From NCBI RefSeq assembly GCF_030272615.1, contig NC_081406.1, positions 172,258,361-172,322,360 of the forward strand: a DNA stretch of 64,000 nucleotides, written 5' to 3'. Origin of the DNA: Cryptomeria japonica. Lineage: Eukaryota; Streptophyta; Pinopsida; Cupressales; Cupressaceae. Of the stretch, positions 21,500-30,011 are shown in pieces. The number at the start of each line of letters is the position of its first letter. Within the stretch, counting starts at the first letter, position 1. The position numbers were made by a program, and so were the translations under genes. The notes below the pieces were generated by a model. It worked only from the letters and a program-made list of their open reading frames with translations, ran no database searches and had not been told where the DNA came from.

Positions 21500-22050
21500 T
21501 GAAATATGATTTTTAAAGTTTGATGGGTCAAGATCCAAGCAAGGCAGTGGAGCAGGCGTAGAGTTAACCAACCCAAAAGGGAAAACCCCTTTGGCTTCTT
21601 ATTGACTCCAATTCCCTTGTACTAATAACATGACGGAGTACGAAACCTTCATTAGAGGATTACTTTTTGCTCATAAGAAAGGGGCAAAGTGTTTGAAGGT
21701 AGAAGGAGATTCTGAGTTAGTGGTTAAACAAGTGCAAAGCCAATATGCATGCCACGACAAAAGGTTAGTAGCATATCGAAATAGAGTGTGGGATCTGATT
21801 GAAGATTTTGATGCTTGCGAAATTCAATTGGTATCTAGTAAAGTCAATGGAATACCTGATGTGTTGGCCATAGCTGCCAGGACATTAGAACCAGTAAGCC
21901 AATCCCCTTTAAAGAAGTTATTGGTTGAATTAATCTCTACACCTGCTGTACTTGACAATATCAAACATTTCCAAGTCTTTCAGGATGATGCCCACATCTT
22001 AGCCTTTCTCGCCAATTCAAGGGCTTTTGAAGATCAAATTGTTGATGAGG
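21500..22050 (+). pseudogene. Additional RNase H (RVT_3/archaeal-like) placed before the reverse transcriptase
   Basis: The translation has all four expected acidic blocks: K-F-D-G-S (near 21517), N-M-T-E-Y-E-T-F (near 21630), V-E-G-D-S-E-L-V-V (near 21700) and G-I-P-D-V-L-A-I-A-A (near 21850). This is the plant 'additional' RNase H known from Tat-group Gypsy elements, distinct from the RNase H that follows the RT. Here it stands between protease and RT. One TGA near 21603 interrupts it. The DEDD residues are kept. Confidence 0.82.
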
Positions 22051-22199
22051 AAGACAAATCGCATGATCTTAACAACAAAGGTAATGTGGATTTTTGGGAT
22101 TTACCAACTAACGTTATTCCTGAAGGGATGGTCACCCTAGAGAGACTTTTTGATTCAGACCCTAGAGTAAAAGAGAGATTAACAATAGATTCAGATGCT

Positions 22200-23160
22200 G
22201 GAAAATACGAGCCCCATAATATTGGTCCAGAAGGACAAGACAGAATTGTCTATATTGGGAAGATTTGCACTCAAAATGAAAGAGAAAAACTAATACAAAT
22301 CTTCAAAGAGTTCATCAATGTAATAGCATGGGGGTATGAATATTTAAAGACATTTGATACAATGATTATCACCCATGTGATTCCCCTAAAACCTAACATA
22401 AAGCCGTTTCGGCAAAAGCAATGTCTAGTCAATGCACTAATAGAACCCTTGATTTTCAAGGAAGTGCAAAAGTTACTTTCCGCTAAGATTATTTTTCTTG
22501 TATGACAGTATACTTGGGTTGCTAATTTGGTACCAGTGCGGAAAAGGAATGGAGAAATACGACTTTGCATTGACTTTCACAATCTCAACAAAGCCTCTGA
22601 GAAAGATAATTACCCACTCCCTTCTTTGGATGAAGTACTACAAATAGTGAATGGTTCACAAATTATGTCATTTTTAGATGGTTGTTCAGGATATAACTAG
22701 GTATTGGTAAATTATGAAGATCGTATGAAGACAACATTTACAATGAAGTGGGGACCATATGCGTATAAAAGAATGCCATTTAGGTTGATTAATGCTGGGG
22801 CAACCTTCCAACGAGCGATGGATATGGCTTTCAAAGAACTGATTGGAAAATGCATTATTATTTATATGGACGATTTGATGATATTTTCCAAGGTCAGAGA
22901 AGACCACCTAGATCACCTCAAAAGGGTATTGGAGAGATTTCAGAGATATGGGATTTCTATAGACCCAGATCAGGTAGAAGCATTATTGAAGTTACAAATG
23001 CCCGACAGTAAAAAGGAGATGATATATTTCTTTGGGAAGATCAATTTTGTTAGAAAGTTTATTACTGGGTTTGCAAAAATAGTTAAGCCATTGAATGAAA
23101 TGATGAAGAAGGATGCTAAGGTCGAATGGACAACTGAAGCAAAAGAGGCTTTCCCCTAGA
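22200..23160 (+). pseudogene. Gypsy reverse transcriptase
   Basis: Motifs in order: H-V-I-P-L-K-P (N-terminal finger), W-V-A-N-L-V-P-V-R-K-R-N-G near 22515, R-L-C-I-D-F-H-N-L-N (22560), D-N-Y-P-L-P, S-F-L-D-G-C-S-G-Y, T-F-T-M-K-W-G-P-Y-A-Y-K-R-M-P-F, A-G-A-T-F-Q-R-A-M, and the catalytic I-Y-M-D-D near 22865 (intact). A TGA at 22504 and a TAG at 22698 break the frame. Spacing and length are those of a normal Gypsy RT. The thumb runs to about 23,100. Confidence 0.88.
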
Positions 23161-23595
23161 TCAAGAAATCTATCGCCGAAGCTCTTGTACTAAATAGCCT
23201 TGATTACACACTGTTGTTTTACATATATTCTTTTTCTTCGCTACACTCAAGAACAGTTGTTTTGACACAAAGGCGAGCAAGAGACGAGATGCCTATTGCA
23301 TTTATGAACTCTCCTTTGAAAAGTGTTGAGGTTAGATATTCTTCTCTTGAAAAACAGGCCTTTGCATTAGTAAGAGCAATCGAGAAGTTTAGACATTACA
23401 TCCTGAGGAGTAAAATTTATGCGATTGTTCTTGACTAAGCAGTGCAGTCACTACTCATGCAGTCTGAACTGGGAGAACAACGAGGGAAATGGATGGAAAT
23501 ATTGCAATAATTTGACTTAGAGATGCATCCAATGAAGTTGGTCCGAGGCCAAGGATTGTCTCAAGCCATGGCAACCAACATCCCTCAAATCTAGT
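23161..23595 (+). pseudogene. Gypsy RNase H following the RT
   Basis: The block P-I-A-F-M-N-S-P-L-K, then R-Y-S-S-L-E-K-Q-A-F-A-L-V-R-A-I-E-K-F-R-H-Y-I-L, is the usual post-RT RNase H of Gypsy elements. The first catalytic D of the family is not evident in the shortened N-terminal part. Stops lie near 23158, 23436 and 23508. Confidence 0.75.
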
Positions 23596-23599
23596 GCCA

Positions 23600-24115
23600 A
23601 CATATACATTGAAGTCATTCACTCAGGACCCTTGTTACATGGATCTGGTATTTGTATTGTTGAATAATAGGTGTCCAGAGGGATTGACAACCACACAAAG
23701 ACAAGCATTAAGGTTCAAAAGTGCTAATTATATGATCAAGGATTCAACACTCTATAGAAAAATTATGAGGGTATCTACCTTCGATGCCTTGATCATCAAG
23801 AAGCCCATAATATGATTGAGGAATTTCACGGGAAATATGGTATAGGTCATGGGTCAGCAGATGCCACTGTACATCAAATCTTGAAGGCTAGATATTATTG
23901 GCCTATCATATTTAAGGATATTCATGAGCATGTTCGACATTGCCATACGTGCCAAACTACAGCCTCCAGAGAAAGAAATCCTACTATGCCTCTCCAGCCA
24001 GTGTTCGAGGTAAGACCTTTTGCTTAATGGGCACTGGATTTCGTAGGTGTTATTAACCCTAACTCATCTGCAGGACATAAGTTTATTCTTACAACAATAG
24101 ATTATTGTACTCAGG
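23600..24115 (+). pseudogene. Gypsy integrase, cut off in the catalytic core
   Basis: The zinc-binding HHCC domain is complete (H-G-K-Y-G-I-G-H, then H-C-H-T-C-Q near 23940). The first catalytic Asp follows in W-A-L-D-F-V-G-V near 24030 and I-D-Y-C-T near 24100. At about 24,110-24,120 the sequence jumps into LTR DNA. The second Asp, the Glu and the C-terminal domain are therefore lost. The junction is a shared ACTCAGrTAAATG. Confidence 0.82.
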
Positions 24116-24117
24116 TA

Positions 24118-25814
24118 AATGCAGCCAAGATTAGGTTGTTTTTGCAAAATACAGTAGAAATATACTGTAAGGCGGTACAGGTAGGTGGAGCTTTGGCAAC
24201 CTGCTCCACACAATGGGAGTGGAAGGCGAACACTTTCAATAAACAGTTCTGAGTTTTGAAAAGGATACTGCAGCTAGGAGAAGATATGGCAATAAAAGAA
24301 GACATCTTAGGAGGCGATAGCTATAAAAACTTATAGTCCTATGTATACATTTTGGAGTTGAAGATTGAGATGTTTCAGTAGTATATCAAGGATATGACTA
24401 AGATTCGGGACCCTCTCCTTAGAGAAATTTTGTCATACGAGAATTTTGTAACAAATATGCTAGGACCTTTTGGCCTCAGAAGAGCTGATACTGGAATAAT
24501 GGACCAACAACAAGTTTTGAATTAGTGGGATGCATATGAGGCACAACACCTAGGATTCGTGACCTAGTTTGATGTCGCCCTTATGGACAGATACACATAT
24601 CTGATCACTCAATGTCAGGAGGTGGCAGACATAGTGAAGAAGTTAGAGGAACAGGGAGCACATGCGGATGAGGTTTTGAAGAAATATAAATTTAGAATTA
24701 AGCATGTAGCTAATCCTCCAGTCCAAGAAGTTGCATGTATAATTGAAAATTCTAAAGCTTTTACCAAGAAATAAAATATAAGCACACAATTGCTAAAGAT
24801 AGCAAATCTTTTTCTTGTATTTTAAACTGCTGCTCCTACTTGAGTTCCAATTTTGAGAGAAATTCCAAATGATTATGAAAACGTGGCTCACCTAGTAGGG
24901 TCTTCATAGTGCTCATGCAACCCCCATTTTGTAGTTGTTAAGTGGAGTATCAAGGCAAAAACTTGCAAGTTAATTGCAACTCCTAGGATTAGTTCTTAAA
25001 TTAGAATAGAGTTATTTCCTAGATAGTAGGGTAAAGAACTTGCATAAATTGAGAAGTTGGATTCATTTGTAAGGTCCCAAATTGATGATTTGTGTTCTAG
25101 TTAGAGATTTTAGAATATTTTGCAGATTGATTAAGAAGTTTGAGTTATTTTTTGTTATACATTCATGGAGATTAATATGAAAAGCACCTTGTAGATTGCC
25201 TGATCTATGTTTATATTCTACCAGATTGTTTTGTGTAATTTGGTAATGTCTATTATTTTGAGTTAGCAATGTGGTTTAATCTTTTTGTCTATCACTCTAT
25301 GAATCATATTGCGCACGTCAGTGGTGTATGAGAGCTATTGTGATAGGCCATATTGTTGATTATTTTTTTTATTTCCATAGACTTGTGAAGTTGATGATTT
25401 TGCAGGTTTGTTGGAGGTCCATTATTGAATGCTAACTTGGATAATATTTGATAATTGCTTGGATTGCATGGAACTAATTTAGTAGTTCATTAAGTTGTCA
25501 TTATATTGGTCTTTATTGTTATTTTCTTGTTTCCCTTTACGCTTCACATTTTATTTTGCAGAGAACCTTAAACCATAAAAATACAAAAAGAGAGGAAGTA
25601 CAGTTATCTGTAACCAACGAGATTTAGTTCTAACCAGTAGGCCCCTTTATAGGTATAACCACATCAACCATTGAGCTTCCCATCACCATCGAGACCCGAC
25701 TATAGAGACCTTAGAGTAGTGAGTTCTTCCAGACTCATTACTTTTCAGGAGAGGTGGTGAGTGTTTGCATAAACTACCTAACTGTTGGTGAGTGTGTCAA
25801 AACACTTGTCAATA
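24118..25814 (+). repeat. 5'-truncated 3' LTR (1.7 kb), copy of 16398-18092
   Basis: It aligns with 16398-18092 throughout. A hand count over the first 120 bases gives about nine differences, nearly all transitions. It holds the C-terminal coding part of the LTR ORF (24118-24774, with frame 24583-24774) and the untranslated end. It stops at GTCAATA next to the host-gene target duplication. Confidence 0.88.
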
Positions 25815-26209
25815 GGACCAATGCTCAATAATTCCGTGGCCATAATTTTTCTGAGTTTGCATGTCACAGCGATTGAATCTACGTCTCCCTTTACAGTTAT
25901 CTAATTTTGTTCCTTGTCCGCTTCTATTGAATCAATGCCTACAAAAAATATATTGTTCATATAAATCCTCCTATTTAACTGCAGATAAAAAAAATGATAA
26001 TCCGTTATATAAAAAAATTGTTGCACCTTTGAATCCTCCAATTGCCTTCATGGCCCTTTTATTTGCTTTGTCGTCCTCCATAATAAATTTGAACACTATT
26101 TTTTGCTATTCCATGTCACTCATGAGTTGGACAAACACTATAATTAACAAAAAAAAAAAAAACTTAAGATACAGGAAAATGAAAGGAAATTTATGAGCAA
26201 TACCTTCAT
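25815..26209 (-). pseudogene. HIPP-like heavy-metal-associated (HMA) domain gene, copy A, exons 1-3a
   Basis: Exon 1 supplies ATG-AAG (26209-26204) followed by GT. Exon 2 is 79 nt (26105-26027), giving Q-K-I-V-F-K-F-I-M-E-D-D-K-A-N-K-R-A-M-K-A-I-G-G-F-K. Exon 3 starts at 25938 (G-I-D-S-I-E-A-D-K). Introns have GT and AG ends, with phases 0 and 1. The series V-x-K, M-E-D-x-K, A-x-K-A-I-x-G, G-I-D-S, I-T-V-K-G-D-V-D and L-R-K-I is the HMA fold of plant HIPP proteins. The CxxC metal ligands are replaced, as in many plant members. A TAG stop lies in exon 3 (K to stop), and a 13.6-kb Gypsy splits exon 3. The rest of exon 3 is at 12223-12107. Confidence 0.82.
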
Positions 26210-26815
26210 TTTTGAGTATATGCCTTTGTAACCTGAAATTCTCAAACAAACACGCTCATTAGAAATGAATAACAATTGAATGTTCACTACTTGGTTTATA
26301 ATATTTCATTCACTTTCAGTTCACGTTTTCATTGGTCTCAATGAAAAGCTAGAAAATTCGTGGAAATGAGGAAAACAAAAATAATTTCTACACAACTTGC
26401 ATGAAATGGTTGTAGAGGAAATTACATCGAAGCAATAATAAACTAATAAGAGAATAGAGAAAAATATCAAAACTAATGATATCAAAGGTTTTTATATCCA
26501 ATTAAAATTAAGTGGGCTTCTTCATAATTAGACCATAGACATTTCATAATTAGACCATAGACATTCCATAACTAGTAAGAAAAATAAAAAGTAAAGAACA
26601 TGTTTCTAAATTCGGCTTTAGTAAAATGTAAAGAACATGAGCAACCAACATCATCCAACTAATGAAAGAATAGGAAGTTTTTTTGGTAAGTTTCTTTTCT
26701 TACTATTTTGGAGTGCAACTATTATAGGCAAATAAGTTGTAGCAAATTAAATTAAATTAAATTTCAAAGTTATGTGATTCTTAGAGGAAAGTGTTGTTTC
26801 CGTTGTTTGTAGTGT
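26210..26815. other. 5' flank of HIPP-like copy A with a 22-bp exact duplication
   Basis: Part of this flank (26210-26400) is similar to the flanks of the other HIPP-like copies, for example around 47050-47340 on the same strand. A 22-bp unit, TTCATAATTAGACCATAGACA plus T, is repeated exactly at 26521-26542 and 26543-26564. No other feature seen. Confidence 0.6.
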
Positions 26816-27165
26816 TGTTGCCATTACACGAAAAGTTTGAATTGTCAGTGAACGGACGTGTGGCCAAAGTTAAGGAACCATGGGAGGTAGGAGAAATCCA
26901 TGTAACAAATCCACAGTAGGTGCTGACCTGCCGGACAACCAACAATCCCCCCCCTCAATGACTACTAAGGATTCCAGGGACAAGTCCAGGGATTCGAACC
27001 CATGACCTGGCGCTCTGATACCATTTCTTAGAATCACCATTGTCATTACACCAAAGCTTGAACTGTCAGTGAACGGGCATGCGACCACTATTAAGGAACC
27101 ACAGGAGGCGGAAGAAATCCATGTTACGAATCCATAGGAAGAATTGACCTACCGAATGACAAACA
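26816..27165 (-). mobile_element. Second TRIM-like element, diverged, - strand
   Basis: Two related blocks (26816-26944 and 27039-27165, about 128 bp) flank a 94-bp middle. On the - strand the middle starts near the right block with TGGTATCAGAGC (revcomp of 27012-27023), followed by a GGGTTCGAATCC-like stretch, and ends in a G-rich purine tract (revcomp of 26945-26956) right before the left block. The left block has TGTTG/CAACA-type ends. Sequence differs from the 9322 element, and no clear target duplication is left. No protein is encoded. Confidence 0.75.
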
Positions 27166-27494
27166 TGTAGTATCCATTTTTTTCTTCCTAACAGATACCT
27201 TGCAACAACATTCATTGGGAAAACAAATTTTCACACATAATAGAAATATTGTATCAAATCACTTAATTGTTCCATTACAACGCATTCAAGCAAAATTAAA
27301 CCACATGAAAGTTTGCTTTTGCTTTTATTTTTTTAAAATTAATTTAAATTTTCAAAAACTAAATACTTGGTTTGAGTTAAATTAGTAAATCAATTTTTTT
27401 TGTTCGAAAAAATGGAAAGAAATGAAGAGTTACAAAATAACAAGAGTTAATAGTTAGATTATAATTATATTGTTTTCTTTATATTATATTTTAT
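27166..27494. other. AT-rich spacer
   Basis: No gene or terminal structure seen; the 61-codon frame at 27200-27385 has no motif. Confidence 0.5.
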
Positions 27495-27669
27495 GGGAGA
27501 AATGTTTTTGATAAGGATAAATAGGTTTTAGAAGGACCCAAAACCTAAAGTTTTACAACAGCTAGCCAATGGCCAATTCGACAAAAAACATCAGCAAAAC
27601 AGGGGAGCAACCCCGAACAAAAACAAAGACAAAAAAAATGTAGACAAACAAGCCAAAGCAAAAAAGCTC

Positions 27670-27965
27670 TTAGTTAAGCGAGAGCACCAGATCCTTGTTC
27701 TTTTGGATGGAAATCCTGTTGATTTCCTCAAGCTTCTCCATGATGAATCTGGAGGTACCCTTGTTGCTGCTTCTATTCTTGGTTCTGGAACTGGGTCCAG
27801 TGGTTTTGCTGTCTCCAGCAGCCACATCATCTCCTCCAAGATCTTTCACTGGGTCACTGTGGAAGGATCTATAATCAACAACCATCTCATTAATCTTTTC
27901 AAGCCCCTCAATGTTGTTGTTCATGGCTTCTTTACTAATGTCTACCAGACTCTTGAGATTTTTCT
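27670..27965 (-). pseudogene. Coiled-coil ORF, C-terminal part (continues from 32969)
   Basis: The frame starts N-L-K-S-L-V-D-I-S-K-E-A-M right at the Copia junction and ends L-V-L-S-L-N then TAA at 27670. If the Copia and one TTTCT copy are removed, this is in frame with 32969 and up (...A-E-I-K-K|N-L-K-S-L). The end is rich in heptad-like Leu/Ile and Ser/Lys, and no enzymatic motif is visible. Confidence 0.65.
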
Positions 27966-28417
27966 TGTTGGTGTAAATAATTATTCATCTTGGATATTAT
28001 TACACCTTACTTAAGTTTATTTAGGTACATGCATTTAATAGTAGTTTGGGTATGAGACACTTGGGTGTTTGTGCCACATTGGGATAGTGTGTGTAGGAGA
28101 ATTTCCACCTTTTATGGTGTTGATCTTGTTGTTACACTCCACATTCAGTGGGTGATCCACCTCATGTGGACTATTATATTGTTTCTCCTACCTACCCACA
28201 CCTATTTCCTACCTACCCTTGTTTCTTATTGAGCCACATGTCATGTTCGTGTGCTCACATATCCCTAGCCTTGCCTATATAAGTAGGCTCATCTACATTG
28301 TATGTAATTTGAACTATTGATCGTTTTCTATTGATGAGAATATAGTTTATTCTTGTCCTATATTGTGTCTCTATTTTGTACATTTCATTGAGCTCTTGAT
28401 CTTAGCAAAATCTCACA
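27966..28417 (+). repeat. Copia 5' LTR, 452 bp
   Basis: It starts TGTTGGTGTAAAT and ends AAATCTCACA. A CCTATATAAGTAGG TATA region is near 28275, and A/T-rich R-U5 follows. It ends next to the primer site. Confidence 0.93.
28273..28282 (+). promoter_or_regulatory. TATA box in the Copia LTR
   Basis: CTATATAAGT is the only good TATA-type motif in the LTR. It is repeated in the 3' LTR near 32820. Confidence 0.6.
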
Positions 28418-28460
28418 TGGTATTAGAGCTGGTCCATGTCTCACATGGTATCAGAGCCAT
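28418..28460 (+). promoter_or_regulatory. Duplicated primer binding site of the Copia element
   Basis: TGGTATTAGAGC stands directly after the LTR. Thirty bases on, TCTCACATGGTATCAGAGCC repeats the LTR end plus a perfect initiator Met tRNA primer site (28448). The block between them shares AGCTGGTCCATGTCTCA exactly with the end of TRIM LTR 1. Confidence 0.75.
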
Positions 28461-30011
28461 TAGAGCATCATTGATTCATCTTGAAGAGGCATTATTGTGA
28501 CGTCAAGAGGTAGATCTAAGGAGCAACATCTTTTGGAGGCGTCCTAGACTAGATCTAACCTCGTCATTGCGTCCAGGTGGCCGTTTCCATGAATTTTGGT
28601 TATAAAGTCAGCCTATTTTGGTGAGAAATGTTTTTTTCGCCAATTTTGCTATTATTGTATGATTTTCGTAATTTTTTTTATATTTTCCGAAAAATAAAAA
28701 TAAAAATTTCATCAAAATTTTTTTTTTTCGAAAAAAAAAGAAATTTCGGATAAAAAAATTTATCAAAAAAAAAAAATCAAAAAATTTGTTTTAAGGGGTC
28801 CACAGACCCCCCCATGACCTGTTGTACTCTGTAGGTCTGTAGCGGCTCTGGATGTCGTACTCGCCTTCCCGCTGCTCCGATGGGCCCTCTACCGACGACC
28901 GCACCTCCTGGCACCGCAGCTCCTCCCTCCAGCAGCTCCGCCCTCGCGCAGCTCCTTCGCAGTGCCCCCATGCAGCTCCCCCGGTCGCAGCCCCCCGCCA
29001 CGCTATCCTCCACACCACCCCCGAGCTGCCCCTTCGCTACAGCCCTAGCACAGCTATTCCCTTCGACCCCACCATAGCCTTGCCGCCTCCCTGTCGCGTC
29101 GCCCCCGCAAGCCCCCCTTGGCCTCACCACCGCCGTAGGTACCCAATCTCTAGCCGCCACCTCGCCAGCCCTCTGGTGGCCCTGCACCTTCTTCCATGTG
29201 GTCTCTAGGACCCGTCACATTAGCGCCATGTGGAGCACACGCAGACCCTACCACATCACCTTCCGGCCACGTCAGCAGTCCAGTTGGCTGCCAAATCACT
29301 TGCACAGTCAGCACCCAGTAAGTTGAGAAGTTTTGAAGATGGTCATACGGCCATGAAATTTAACCCCATAGTTCACTGACGTCATCATTTTTCAAAAAAT
29401 TTGTAGGCCCCTCTCATTGATCTTTTTAATTTTGCAGTTCAACTTCAAATGGCCATATCTTGCTCATTTTTGCTCCTTTTTGGGTGCAATTTTTTTTGAA
29501 ATGGGCTATAATTTCATGTAATTTCACATGGTGAAATTATTTTCTAATTTTGATGGACATATTTTTCATAATTCTTAGTTTTTGGTGACTGTACCTATCC
29601 AATCCTCATTTCTACAACTTCCAGGTCTCCGTTCGGGCTCATACGAACTCCTTTTCAGGTGTCGTTTTTTTTGAAAGTGCATTATTTTTTGTCTAATCTC
29701 AGAATATTCTATAATTTTATAGAAATTATGGGTAGAAATTATACTTTCATCATATGGTCTCATTTGGCCAATCTGGCATTTGTATTGCATAGATCTATCT
29801 TTCTCATCTTTTGCTTTGTAGTTCTCAGCCTATTGGGGTAGTTGTAAAACAAAATTAGAAGTCTACCTTTCCATTGTTTGCAAGTGGCCTATTGTACACG
29901 CACTACATATAAAGTGCCAAAATCATCATTTTTGGGGGGTACTTGATTGAGTGAATTTGGGGGGGTGTCTCTTGTGCTTTTGTGCTCTTGTGTTCCTTCC
30001 TTTTTGCTGCT
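28461..30011 (+). other. Long Copia leader with a GC-rich patch (about 28840-29300)
   Basis: A 1.55-kb untranslated leader precedes the gag ATG. Poly-A/poly-T-rich sequence (28650-28790) is followed by a strongly C-rich, Ser/Pro/Ala-looking patch whose overlapping frames on both strands (up to 136 codons) have no family signal. The contrast in base composition suggests captured DNA. Confidence 0.55.

Larger units (their letters stand above)
12224..25814 (+). mobile_element. Gypsy LTR retrotransposon (13.6 kb) inserted in HIPP-like gene A
   Basis: The insertion is bounded by TGTTATG at 12224 and ...GTCAATA at 25814 (5' LTR copy ...GTCAACA at 18092), with a 5-bp target duplication (AGACC/GGACC, one change) inside HIPP exon 3. 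The order is: 5' LTR 12224-18092, primer site 18098, gag, protease, an extra RNase H, reverse transcriptase, RNase H, a truncated integrase, then a 5'-truncated 3' LTR. The last 1.69 kb of the 5' LTR matches 24118-25814. The extra RNase H suggests the Tat side of plant Gypsy elements, as an inference. Confidence 0.8.

Noticed and set aside
28777-29208. GC-rich frames of 118-136 codons on both strands
   Set aside because: They overlap each other on opposite strands, lie in the leader of a Copia element, and have biased composition without any family motif.
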